The position numbers and the translations under genes are program-made. A stretch of 64,000 bases of DNA from NCBI RefSeq assembly GCF_027533645.1, contig NZ_JAQAGY010000002.1:1-64000 (forward strand), in the 5' to 3' direction. Position 1 is the first letter of the stretch; every line of letters begins with the position of its first letter. Shown here one piece after another: positions 24,542 through 33,475 of this stretch. The notes under the pieces were generated by a model. The model did not search any database and was not told the origin of the DNA. It saw only the letters and a program-made list of their open reading frames with translations. This stretch comes from Paenibacillus caseinilyticus. GTDB taxonomy: Bacteria > Bacillota > Bacilli > Paenibacillales > NBRC-103111.

Positions 24542-25843
24542 ATGAAGAAAACGATTGCAGTATCGATGGCAAGTCTCCTGCTCGCAGCAGGGTGCTCTTC
24601 CGGTGCGACCGAAGCGCCGAAGAGCGGAAGCGGCGGGGAAACCGCCGGAGCGGTGAAGGACGTCACGATCTGGGCGTGGGACCCGAACTTCAATATCGCG
24701 GCACTGAACAAAGCGAAGGAAGCTTACCAGGCGAAGAAGGGCGACGCCAATATCAATATTGTGGAGAATGCGCAGGCGGACATCGTCCAGAAGCTGAACG
24801 CCGGCCTCAACTCCGGAACGACCAAGGGACTGCCGAATATCGTGCTGATTGAAGATCTGCGAGCGCAGAGCTTCCTTAGCTCTTACCCGGATGCCTTCTA
24901 CGACCTCTCCTCCGTGGTCAAAGGAACGGACTTCGCCGACTACAAGGCCGGCCCGACATCCTTCGGCGGCAAGCAGTACGGGGTGCCGTTCGACTCCGGC
25001 GTGACCGGGTTCTACTACCGGACGGACTATCTTGAGCAGGCCGGCTTCAAGGCCGACGACCTCAAGAATATCACGTGGGACCGGTTCATCGAGATCGGCA
25101 AAGCGGTGAAGGCCAAGACCGGCAAGGCGATGATCTCCCTCGACCCGAACGACCTCGGAATTCTGCGGGTGATGATCCAGTCCTCGGGCTCCTGGTACCT
25201 GGATAAGGACGGCAAGACGCCGACGCTGGCCGGCAATAAGGATCTGAAGGAAGCGTTCGAGACCTATAAGAAAATGATGGAAGCGGACATCGTCCGGATG
25301 CATTCCGACTGGAGCCAGTTCGTGGCAGGCTTCAACAACGGCGAAGTAGCTTCGGTGCCGACAGGCAACTGGATCACGCCTTCGATCAAGGCGGCGAAGG
25401 ACCAGTCGGGCAAGTGGGCGGTGGCGCCGATTCCGAAGATGGCGGGTAATTCTAAGTCCGTCAATGCCTCGAACCTCGGCGGCTCCTCGTGGTACGTGCT
25501 GAACGTGCCGGGCAAGGAAGCGGCGGCGGATTTCCTCGCGAAGACCTTCGGCTCCGACGCGGACCTGTACCAGAAGCTGGTAACCGATGTCGGCGCGTTG
25601 GGCACCCTGAAGGCGGCTTCGAGCGGCGCTGCTTATGAGAAGGGCGACGAGTTCTTCGGCGGCCAGAAGATTACCGCCGACTTCGCGGAGTGGACCAAGC
25701 AGATCCCGAACGTGAACTACGGCATGCATACGTATGCGGTGGAAGATATCCTGGTGGTCGAGATGCAGAATTATTTGAACGGCAAGGATATTGACAAGGT
25801 GCTCAGCGATGCGCAGGCCCAGGCTCAATCGCAGCTGAAGTAA
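24542..25843 (+). CDS. Sugar-binding lipoprotein, CUT1 family 1
   Basis: A 433-residue solute-binding protein. ATG 24542 is chosen because GGGGGA (24527-24532) is nine bases before it, whereas ATG 24533 directly abuts that site. The lipoprotein signal ends in LLAAGC, Cys at residue 18. The body is typical of SBP family 1 (VKDVTIWAWDPNFNIAALNKA, FDSGVTGFYYRTDYLEQAGF, PTGNWITPSI). It binds an oligosaccharide at the cell surface for the two permeases that follow. The promoter region holds a cre site and TACAA repeats. Confidence 0.9.
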   Translation: MKKTIAVSMASLLLAAGCSSGATEAPKSGSGGETAGAVKDVTIWAWDPNFNIAALNKAKEAYQAKKGDANINIVENAQADIVQKLNAGLNSGTTKGLPNIVLIEDLRAQSFLSSYPDAFYDLSSVVKGTDFADYKAGPTSFGGKQYGVPFDSGVTGFYYRTDYLEQAGFKADDLKNITWDRFIEIGKAVKAKTGKAMISLDPNDLGILRVMIQSSGSWYLDKDGKTPTLAGNKDLKEAFETYKKMMEADIVRMHSDWSQFVAGFNNGEVASVPTGNWITPSIKAAKDQSGKWAVAPIPKMAGNSKSVNASNLGGSSWYVLNVPGKEAAADFLAKTFGSDADLYQKLVTDVGALGTLKAASSGAAYEKGDEFFGGQKITADFAEWTKQIPNVNYGMHTYAVEDILVVEMQNYLNGKDIDKVLSDAQAQAQSQLK

Positions 25844-25945
25844 GAACGGTCAGACGGCAGGGACCGCTGCCGGCCGGTTGGTGCCGAGGAGGCACAGGCC
25901 GTACGGGCAGCGGTTCCCCTGCAGAAAGGAGGCGAGGACAACAGG

Positions 25946-26875
25946 ATGAGTAATACGGCAAAGGTAAAGGCGGTCATGACATCCAAGCCGAAACAAAGAA
26001 AGAGCTTAAACGGGAATTATAACCGGGTCGGATGGGCGTTCGTGTTCGTGGCCGTCGCGATGATCATCGCTTTCTATTTCTATCCGATGGCCGAAGCGCT
26101 CTTGTTGAGCTTCCAATCGGGCAAGGGCTCGAATCTGACCTACACGGGCCTCGGCAACTACGAGCGGCTGCTGACGGATACTACGTTCCTCACTACGGTG
26201 AAGAACACCCTGATCTACCTGGTGATTCAGGTGCCGGTGATGATTGTGCTGGCCTTGTTCATCTCGGTGCTGCTTAACGACAGCAAGCTGAAGTTCAAGG
26301 GCTTCTTCCGGACGGCGATCTTCCTGCCGTGCGTGACGTCGCTTGTAGCGTACTCGGTTATTTTCAAATACTTGTTCGCATCGAACGGTCTGGTCAATGC
26401 GCTGCTGCTCAAGGTCGGACTCATCGCCGGCCCGATCCAGTGGATCACCGACCCGTTCTGGGCCAAGATCACGATTGTTCTTGCGATCACGTGGCGCTGG
26501 ACCGGCTACAACATGATCTTCTATCTGTCTGCCCTGCAGAATGTCGATAATTCGATCTACGAAGCGGCGCGGATCGACGGGGCTTCGGCCTTCCAGCAGT
26601 TCTTCAAGATCACGATCCCGCTGCTGAAGCCGATCATCCTGTTCACCTCGATCACCTCCACGATCGGTACGCTGCAGCTCTTCGACGAGGTCATGAACAT
26701 CACGAAGGGCGGGCCGGGGAATGCGACGATGACCATCTCGCAGTATATCTACAACCTCTCGTTCAAATATTCGCCGGACTTCGGATACGCAGCCACCGTA
26801 TCGTATTCGATCCTGATCATGATCGTCGTGCTGGCCATTGTGCAGTTCAAGCTTGGAGGTGAGAAGAATGGCTAA
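25946..26875 (+). CDS. Sugar ABC transporter permease (MalF-like)
   Basis: A 309-residue CUT1 permease with six membrane segments; the EAA loop YEAARIDGASAFQQFFKITIP lies near residue 205. AAAGGAGG precedes ATG 25946 by about ten bases. The gene overlaps the next permease by eight bases, so the two subunits are translated together. It works with the lipoprotein encoded 100 bases upstream; the substrate cannot be assigned. Confidence 0.9.
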   Translation: MSNTAKVKAVMTSKPKQRKSLNGNYNRVGWAFVFVAVAMIIAFYFYPMAEALLLSFQSGKGSNLTYTGLGNYERLLTDTTFLTTVKNTLIYLVIQVPVMIVLALFISVLLNDSKLKFKGFFRTAIFLPCVTSLVAYSVIFKYLFASNGLVNALLLKVGLIAGPIQWITDPFWAKITIVLAITWRWTGYNMIFYLSALQNVDNSIYEAARIDGASAFQQFFKITIPLLKPIILFTSITSTIGTLQLFDEVMNITKGGPGNATMTISQYIYNLSFKYSPDFGYAATVSYSILIMIVVLAIVQFKLGGEKNG

Positions 26876-27692
26876 GCTCCGGCGTACGTTCATCTATCTG
26901 TTCCTGAGCGGAGCGGCTCTCGTCTCGATCTTCCCGTTCCTGTGGATGGTGATCTCCTCCACGAACCGGTCGGTCGATGTGACGAAGGGCGTGCTGATGC
27001 CCGGCTCTTACTTCATGGCCAACCTGCGGAAGCTGCTCGACAGCACGGAGCTCATCCACGCGCTGGGCAACTCCGCCAAGCTCTCGCTGAGCACGACGTT
27101 CCTCGCGCTGCTCATCGCCTCTCTTGCCGGATACGGCTTCGAGATCTTCCGCAGCAAGGCGCGGGATATCGTCTTCACCGTGCTGCTGCTGTCGATGATG
27201 ATTCCCTTCGCAGCGATGATGGTGCCGCTCTACCGGATGTTCGCCCGCATCTCGCAGGTCGTCCCGGCCATCGGGATCGACACGATGTATGCGGTCGTCC
27301 TCCCGACGGTCACCACCGCCTTCCTCATCTTCTTCTTCCGGCAGAGCACGAAGATGTTCCCGAAGGATATGATCGAGGCGGGGCGTATGGACGGGCTCAC
27401 CGAGCTCGGCGTCTTCTTCCGGCTCTACGTGCCGACGATGAAGACGACCTATGCGGCTGCGGCGATCATCACGTTCATGTCGAGCTGGAACAACTACCTG
27501 TGGCCTCTGGTCGTGCTGCAGTCTCCGGACAAGATCACGGTTCCGCTCCTGATCTCGAACCTCGGGTCGAGCTATTCGCCGGACTACGGGCTGATCATGA
27601 CGGCGATCGTCATCGCGACAGTGCCTACCGCGCTGGTGTTCTTCCTGATGCAGAAGCACTTCGTGGCGGGCATGATGGGGTCGGTCAAATAA
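26868..27692 (+). CDS. Sugar ABC transporter permease (MalG-like)
   Basis: A 274-residue permease. ATG 26868 follows GGAGGTGA (26855-26862) and overlaps the upstream stop codon by eight bases. Six membrane segments; EAA loop EAGRMDGLTELGVFFRLYVP. The C-terminal QKHFVAGMMGSVK is typical of MalG/AraQ-type subunits. It closes the operon; a terminator lies at 27814-27845. Confidence 0.9.
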   Translation: MAKLRRTFIYLFLSGAALVSIFPFLWMVISSTNRSVDVTKGVLMPGSYFMANLRKLLDSTELIHALGNSAKLSLSTTFLALLIASLAGYGFEIFRSKARDIVFTVLLLSMMIPFAAMMVPLYRMFARISQVVPAIGIDTMYAVVLPTVTTAFLIFFFRQSTKMFPKDMIEAGRMDGLTELGVFFRLYVPTMKTTYAAAAIITFMSSWNNYLWPLVVLQSPDKITVPLLISNLGSSYSPDYGLIMTAIVIATVPTALVFFLMQKHFVAGMMGSVK

Positions 27693-27813
27693 GACCGGTG
27701 ATTGCCGATGCACCGCATTTTCACCGACAACCAGAATCCGCTGCGTCACCGGCTGGCGCATGCCATAGCGGCTGGCCCGCCGATATGCTGGCCCGCTGGC
27801 AGCCGATACACCC

Positions 27814-27845
27814 AACCGTATCCATTGCAGGATGCGGTTTTTTGG
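27814..27845 (+). terminator. Terminator after the second transporter
   Basis: AACCG-T-ATCC pairs with GGAT-G-CGGTT around ATTGCA, followed by TTTTTT. Confidence 0.75.
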
Positions 27846-27855
27846 CGTCCAAGGG

Positions 27856-27962
27856 TTGGCTGTCCCCATTACAGCCAACGGCTCCCGGGAGTTCACGGGT
27901 CACCAAACCCGTATAGAAGGTCACGAGACCAAAAGACAGGCGACCCGCTTACATGGGATAAT
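27856..27962 (+). promoter_or_regulatory. Three small hairpins and a putative promoter before the third transporter
   Basis: Perfect inverted repeats TTGGCTGT/ACAGCCAA (27856-27878), ACGGGT/ACCCGT (27895-27912) and GGTC/GACC (27919-27930) follow one another. Then AAGACA (27933-27938) and GATAAT (27957-27962), 18 bases apart, form a plausible promoter. The hairpins therefore lie upstream of that promoter and may be protein sites rather than RNA. No known riboswitch was recognised. Confidence 0.4.
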
Positions 27963-28029
27963 GTGGGAACCAAGACGGAATGAAATCAAATAAAACTAGC
28001 CAAACGAAGGGGGCTTGGAGCCTGTGCAA

Positions 28030-28980
28030 ATGGAATCGGCGGTGAATCCCGCCGTACGGAAGGAGAAGGGGAAGCGCTCCGGCTGGCGGAGGCTGATGGC
28101 CCAGAAAGAGCTGCAGCTGATGGTGCTGCCGGGCATTCTGTTCCTGATCGTGTTCAAGTTCTTCCCGATCTACGGCATGCAGCTCGCTTTCAAGGAGCTC
28201 TCGGTGACCAAGGGCATCTGGGGAAGCCCATGGGTCGGGCTGCAGCACTTCGAGGACCTGTTCACCTCCCCGGCGTTCGGGACGGTCATGTACAACACGG
28301 TGATGATCTCACTGCTGAAGCTCGTGATCCTGACCCCGCTGCCGGTCCTGTTCGCCCTCCTGCTGAACGAAATCCGCTCCTCGAGATGGAAGAGCGCGTT
28401 CCAGGGAATCTCGTACCTGCCGCATTTTCTCTCCTGGGTCATTGTCGGCGGCTTGATCCTGACGGTGCTCGGCAAGGACGACGGAACGCTGAACAATGTT
28501 CTGATGGCTATGGGCTTCATCAGCGAGCCGGTCTTCTTCATGGGAACGCCGGAGTACTTCTGGCCGATCCTGATCATCACGGAGAACTGGAAGGAGATGG
28601 GGTGGGGCGCGATCATCTACCTGGCGGCGATCGCAGGCATCGACCCCGAGATCTACGAGGCGGCCAAGATGGACGGGGCGAACCGCTTCAGGCAGATGCT
28701 GCATATCACGCTGCCTTCAATCCTGACGACGATCGTGATCCTGCTCATCCTGCGGATCGGCTACGTGCTTGATGCGGGCTTCGACCAGATCCTCGTGCTG
28801 CGCAATCCGGTTATCCAGGAGGTATCGGATATCCTCGACATCCACGTACTGGAGGCGGGGCTTCAGGAAGGCCGGTACGGCTATGCGACGGCGGTCGGCA
28901 TGTTCAAGAGCGTCATCGGCTTCGCACTCGTATGGGGCAGCAATGCCATCGCCCGCAGGTTCCAGATGGGCATATGGTAA
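28030..28980 (+). CDS. Sugar ABC transporter permease (LplB/YteP type)
   Basis: A 316-residue permease, close in type to the one at 6074. The start is uncertain: ATG 28030 has GGAG nine bases before it; GTG 28024 has AAGGGGG at about ten bases; TTG 28015 is too near that site. Six membrane segments and EAA loop YEAAKMDGANRFRQMLHITLP. Partner permease, binding protein, kinase and regulator follow on the same strand, which makes a third self-contained sugar uptake module, again without its own ATPase. Confidence 0.88.
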   Translation: MESAVNPAVRKEKGKRSGWRRLMAQKELQLMVLPGILFLIVFKFFPIYGMQLAFKELSVTKGIWGSPWVGLQHFEDLFTSPAFGTVMYNTVMISLLKLVILTPLPVLFALLLNEIRSSRWKSAFQGISYLPHFLSWVIVGGLILTVLGKDDGTLNNVLMAMGFISEPVFFMGTPEYFWPILIITENWKEMGWGAIIYLAAIAGIDPEIYEAAKMDGANRFRQMLHITLPSILTTIVILLILRIGYVLDAGFDQILVLRNPVIQEVSDILDIHVLEAGLQEGRYGYATAVGMFKSVIGFALVWGSNAIARRFQMGIW

Positions 28981-28998
28981 GGAGGAGGGCATAAGACA

Positions 28999-29877
28999 AT
29001 GAAGCGAACGCTTGGAGAGCGGACATTCGACACACTCAATATCACGCTGATGGTGCTGCTCAGCCTCGGGACCCTGTACCCGTTCATCAACACGCTGGCC
29101 ATCTCGTTCAGCGACGGGCTGGACGCCCAGAAGGGCGGGATCTACCTGTGGCCCCGCCAGTTCTCGGTGAGCTCCTATCAGGTGGTGTTCTCGGACAAAA
29201 CGATTATCGGCGCGTATTGGATCACCCTGTCGCGGACGGCGCTCGGCATGCTCGTGACCGTATTCTGCACGGGCCTGCTGGCGTACGGCCTGTCCAAGCA
29301 GGGACTGATGGGCCGCCGGGCCTACCTGCTCATCTGCGTCTTCTCGATGATATTCTACGGGGGGCTGATCCCGACGTACCTGCTCTACAAGGAGATGGGA
29401 CTGCTCAGCAACTTCCTCGTGTACATCATTCCGGGAGCGATCAATGTCTGGTACATGATCCTGATGAAGACCTTCTTCGAGCAGCTGCCCAAGGAGCTCG
29501 AGGAGTCGGCGATCATCGACGGCTGCGGCTACTTCAGCACGTTCTACCGGATCATCATCCCGGTATCGATGCCCATCGTGGCCACGATCTGTATCTTCGT
29601 CGGTGTCGATCACTGGAACTCCTGGTTCGATGCGTATATCTTCAACAACAATCCGAAGCTGCAGCCGATCCAGACATTCCTGTACAAGATCATCGCGCTG
29701 TCGCAGACACCGGTTACGAACGCTGCCCAGTCGCAGCTCATGGACCGGCTGAAGGCGAACCAGATGACGATCAAGGCGGCTTCGGTGGTGATCACGGCGG
29801 TGCCGATCTCGCTGATCTACTTTCTGTTCCAGAAGCACTTCACCAAGGGGCTCATGGTCGGCGCGATCAAGGGCTAG
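28999..29877 (+). CDS. Sugar ABC transporter permease (YtcP/LplC type)
   Basis: A 292-residue MalG-like permease. AAGGAGGAGG lies about ten bases before ATG 28999, 18 bases after the preceding stop. Six membrane segments; EAA loop EESAIIDGCGYFSTFYRIIIP; C-terminus KHFTKGLMVGAIKG. It pairs with the LplB-type subunit just upstream. Confidence 0.9.
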   Translation: MKRTLGERTFDTLNITLMVLLSLGTLYPFINTLAISFSDGLDAQKGGIYLWPRQFSVSSYQVVFSDKTIIGAYWITLSRTALGMLVTVFCTGLLAYGLSKQGLMGRRAYLLICVFSMIFYGGLIPTYLLYKEMGLLSNFLVYIIPGAINVWYMILMKTFFEQLPKELEESAIIDGCGYFSTFYRIIIPVSMPIVATICIFVGVDHWNSWFDAYIFNNNPKLQPIQTFLYKIIALSQTPVTNAAQSQLMDRLKANQMTIKAASVVITAVPISLIYFLFQKHFTKGLMVGAIKG

Positions 29878-29957
29878 CGGATAGTCGAGCGAATCTGTGA
29901 TTGTCAAATGAATCTATACCAATTAATATAAATCTAAATGAACGGGGTGTTCTTCTT

Positions 29958-31547
29958 ATGAAACGTTGGAAAAGAAAGCTTCCGCAGACCGTCCTCGCCG
30001 TGAGCGTGGCCGCTTCGCTGACCGCCTGCTCCGGAGGGACGGCAACCGAGACGCCGGAGACGCCAGCTGCGGCCGAGAATGCCGACCCGAACGCACCGGT
30101 CACGGTGCAGGCATCGTGGATGTACGAGTGGTGGAAGCCCAAAGTGTGGGGCAGCGACCCTGTTACGAAAGCGCTTACCGAGAAAACGGGCGTGTCCTTT
30201 CAATTCAACGGCGTCTCGGGCGACGGGAACGAGAAAGCGAGCATCATGCTGCTCGCCAAGGATTACCCGGAAGTGATGTGGATGGACCGCGGGCCCGTAC
30301 TCGACAAGTATATCGCTGCGGGGGCCCTGTATCCGATCGACGAGCTCGCCGAGAAGTACGGTTACAAGGATATACTCACGAAGAACATTCCCCAAGGAGC
30401 GGTCGATGCGCTGCGCAAGCCGGACGGCCATGTGTACGGCATCCCGAACTGGTTCAACGAGAAAGGCGAATTCTCCGTCGGCGGTTCGTTCAGCGTGCGG
30501 AATGACATCTACACGAAGCTCGGCACCCCGCAGTTCAAGACGGTCGACGAGCTGACCGAGTACCTGCGCAAGGTCCGCGACAGCAAGCTGACCATTGACG
30601 GCAAGGCGGTGTACGGCATCGGCTTCCAGGGGGTGACCGGGAACGTCGAGCGGATCGCGAACCTGTGGGGCGCCCAGAACGCCAGTTCGCGTTATTACGA
30701 TGCCGGCGAGAAGCGGGTGAAGCACTTCATCCGCAGCGAAGCGACTCTGAATGCCCTCAAGTGGATGAACACCCTGTACAAAGAAAAGCTACTCGATCCC
30801 GAGAACTTCACCTACAAGACGGAGCAGTTCGACGAGGCGGCCGCCAAAGGCCGGTTCGCCGTCATCGTGGCGAACTTCTGGGATCTCTGGAAGGCGAGCG
30901 AAGTGCTGAAGCTGACCGATAAGCAGGCCTTCTACAAGGTGGTGCCGCACCCGGCGGGCACGGCCGGGGTGAAAGCCAACGGCGACGGCTACGATAAGAC
31001 CGGCTGGAACATTGCTGTGATCACCAAGAATGCCAAGAATCCGAAGAAGATCATGGAGTTCTTCAATTATTACCTGAGTCCGGAAGGCCAGATTCTCTCC
31101 TTCTACGGTATCGAAGGACAGACCTGGGAGAACGTGAACGGCAAGCCGGTGCTGAAGCCGGGGGTATACGAGGAGATCATGAAGGACTCCGAGGGCTATG
31201 GGAAGAAAACGGGCGTCCGCTACCTCGACCTCAACCAGCACCAGAAGTACAACTGGGAGCGGGATGCGGAGGCGCCGGACCGCCGCGAGGACCGGAAGCT
31301 TGTCGAAGCGGTGAACTTCGATGCGACCCAGCTGCGCATCCTGACGCTGAACGGCGAATCGAAGGAAGGCATCGCGTTCGCGAACATGACCTCTTCCATC
31401 GAGACGGAGCTCACGAAGATTATCATGGCGGGCTCGCAGGAGGATGTCGTTACGCTGTACAACGAGCTGATCAAGAAGCTGGAGAAGCAGGGGCTGAAGG
31501 GCGTCGAGGATGCCTGGACCGCGATGTATAACGAGAAGAACAAATAA
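29958..31547 (+). CDS. Extracellular sugar-binding lipoprotein (long LipO class)
   Basis: A 529-residue binding protein. ATG 29958 is used, with GGGGTG eight bases before it and a clean lipoprotein signal (MKRWKRKLPQ, lipobox SLTAC, Cys near residue 26). The upstream frame extension lacks support. The long C-terminal half (YLSPEGQILSFYGIEGQTWENVNGKPVL) is typical of binding proteins that serve LplB/YtcP permeases. It follows them by 80 bases and is probably in the same transcript. Confidence 0.88.
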   Translation: MKRWKRKLPQTVLAVSVAASLTACSGGTATETPETPAAAENADPNAPVTVQASWMYEWWKPKVWGSDPVTKALTEKTGVSFQFNGVSGDGNEKASIMLLAKDYPEVMWMDRGPVLDKYIAAGALYPIDELAEKYGYKDILTKNIPQGAVDALRKPDGHVYGIPNWFNEKGEFSVGGSFSVRNDIYTKLGTPQFKTVDELTEYLRKVRDSKLTIDGKAVYGIGFQGVTGNVERIANLWGAQNASSRYYDAGEKRVKHFIRSEATLNALKWMNTLYKEKLLDPENFTYKTEQFDEAAAKGRFAVIVANFWDLWKASEVLKLTDKQAFYKVVPHPAGTAGVKANGDGYDKTGWNIAVITKNAKNPKKIMEFFNYYLSPEGQILSFYGIEGQTWENVNGKPVLKPGVYEEIMKDSEGYGKKTGVRYLDLNQHQKYNWERDAEAPDRREDRKLVEAVNFDATQLRILTLNGESKEGIAFANMTSSIETELTKIIMAGSQEDVVTLYNELIKKLEKQGLKGVEDAWTAMYNEKNK

Positions 31548-31681
31548 GTCATGCTGGAGCAGCGGAGCAAACCGGTCCCGGGAAGAGGGGGGCAGGTTTG
31601 CTTCGCTATCTATTCGGCCGGAGGGAGCCGGCACGGGCGGGAATCCGCTGCCGGAACAACCGGGAGGGAGAGGGTGATGCT

Positions 31682-33475
31682 GTGAAGAACAATACGTCGC
31701 TGCAAATGAGGATGGTCGCCGCCTTCGCGCTGGTGCTTACGCCGCTCATCATCTTCTTGTACTACATCACGCTCTACTCGATGGATGTCGTCCGGGTGCA
31801 GGTCGCCCAGTCGAACCAGAACCTGCTCTCCACGTATGTGCGCCAGATGGACCAGTCGATCTCGGGCATTACGAATTATCTCTACAAGCAGGTGCTCAGC
31901 GATACGGACCTGAAGACGGTGGGGATCTACGAATACGGATCGGAGGCGTACGACCTGTCCCAAGTGGCCCTCTCGAAGAAAATGTACGTGGAGCTCAACA
32001 ATCATCCGGTGGCGGGAGCGTTCTTTGTCTATGACAGCGATGCGGACAACTTCATCGTGAGCTACCGGGACAAGAACCTTCAGGGGGAGCTGGAGGCGAT
32101 CAAGGCGTATATGAAAGGGGGAGCGGCTTCCGCTTCCTGGAATGTGGTGACTAGCGAGGGAGCCCACGCCCTGCTCAAGGCCGTCTCCTTCGACGGTAAG
32201 GTGTATCTCGGCGCGTGGGTGCCGTTGTCCGCGCTGACCCAGTCCATCAAGCCGTTCAATTTCGGCCGGGAGGGCGAGATTTTCCTGCTCTCGGGAGCGG
32301 GTGCCCCGCTTACCGCCACCACCTTGGCTCCGGGCGACACGGCTGCGCTGCAGCAGATGCTTGGCGACCGGCAGGAGCCGTACCGGATTCTTGCGGACTC
32401 GCGGGAAGGAGGCGGAAGCCGGCTGACGCTTTGGATGAAGCTCGGCGAGACGGATCTGCATCTGGTGATTTCGATTCCCGAGACCAATGTGCTCCTGCAG
32501 CTCCCCTTCTATAAGAAAGTCATCTACCTCATTCCGCTTCTGTGCATCGCCGTGCTCTCCGTCTATTATTTTATTCTCCGGCGCCTTCTGCTTCTCCCGA
32601 TGAACCGGCTGCTCGGCGGGATGCGCCGGATCGTGCATGGCGATCTCAGCGTCCAGGTGAAGGAGGAGCCTGCCGGCGAATTCTCTTATCTGATCCGGAC
32701 CTTCAACCGGATGGGCGCCGAAATCCGCGATCTTACGATCGACCGGTACGAGGAACGGCTGAAAGTGCAGCGCGCGGAGTACAAGTACCTGCAGGCACAG
32801 ATCAATCCGCATTTTTACCTTAATACCCTCAATATCATGTATAACTCCGCGGTGCTCCAAGAGTATGAGACGGTGAAGACCCTCGCGCTGCACTTGGCCG
32901 AGTTCTTCCGGTACCGGATCCGCAAGAATACCGATGAAGTGCCCATCCGGGAGGAGATCGCCTTCATCGAGGGCTACCTCGCCATCCAGAAGGTCCGCTT
33001 CCCTGAGACGCTTACCTATCGTATCGACGTGGAGTCGGGGTACGGCAGCCTGACTATCCCGCCGCTGGCGATTCAGACGCTGGTGGAGAACTGCATGGTG
33101 CACGGGTTCAAAGGGGAGGTGGAGCGCCTGCATCTAGATATCCGCGTGAAGCCGTCGGAGGAAGGGCCTGAGGGATACGCCGACATTGTGGTAACAGACA
33201 ACGGGCGGGGCTTTCCTGTGGAGAAGCTGGAGCGCATGAACTCCTGCGGGTACTTCACGGACCTGACGGACTCCGACTCCCATATCGGCCTGTGGAACGT
33301 GTACCACCGCCTCAAGATGAAGTACGGGGACCGCGCTTCCCTGCAATTCCGCTGCGGGGAGCCGCGGGGGGCTGAGGTCATCATCCGGATTCCTGCCGGA
33401 CCGCGCGGTATCGGGGAGGAAGCGGAGAGGATACCGGACAGAGGGGAGGAGGAGCAGCCATGCATTCTTTATTAA
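31682..33475 (+). CDS. YesM-type sensor histidine kinase
   Basis: A 597-residue membrane kinase if started at GTG 31682 (GGAGAGGG just upstream, and a membrane segment soon after, as usual). A TTG at 31598 with a G-rich site is possible and would add 28 residues. Extracellular sensor between membrane segments near 15-37 and 280-302; HAMP; phospho-His near 377 in PHFYLNTL, where the usual PHFLYNTL has Leu and Tyr swapped; HATPase_c with LVENCMVHGF and DNGRGF. It overlaps the regulator gene by 16 bases. Confidence 0.87.
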   Translation: MKNNTSLQMRMVAAFALVLTPLIIFLYYITLYSMDVVRVQVAQSNQNLLSTYVRQMDQSISGITNYLYKQVLSDTDLKTVGIYEYGSEAYDLSQVALSKKMYVELNNHPVAGAFFVYDSDADNFIVSYRDKNLQGELEAIKAYMKGGAASASWNVVTSEGAHALLKAVSFDGKVYLGAWVPLSALTQSIKPFNFGREGEIFLLSGAGAPLTATTLAPGDTAALQQMLGDRQEPYRILADSREGGGSRLTLWMKLGETDLHLVISIPETNVLLQLPFYKKVIYLIPLLCIAVLSVYYFILRRLLLLPMNRLLGGMRRIVHGDLSVQVKEEPAGEFSYLIRTFNRMGAEIRDLTIDRYEERLKVQRAEYKYLQAQINPHFYLNTLNIMYNSAVLQEYETVKTLALHLAEFFRYRIRKNTDEVPIREEIAFIEGYLAIQKVRFPETLTYRIDVESGYGSLTIPPLAIQTLVENCMVHGFKGEVERLHLDIRVKPSEEGPEGYADIVVTDNGRGFPVEKLERMNSCGYFTDLTDSDSHIGLWNVYHRLKMKYGDRASLQFRCGEPRGAEVIIRIPAGPRGIGEEAERIPDRGEEEQPCILY

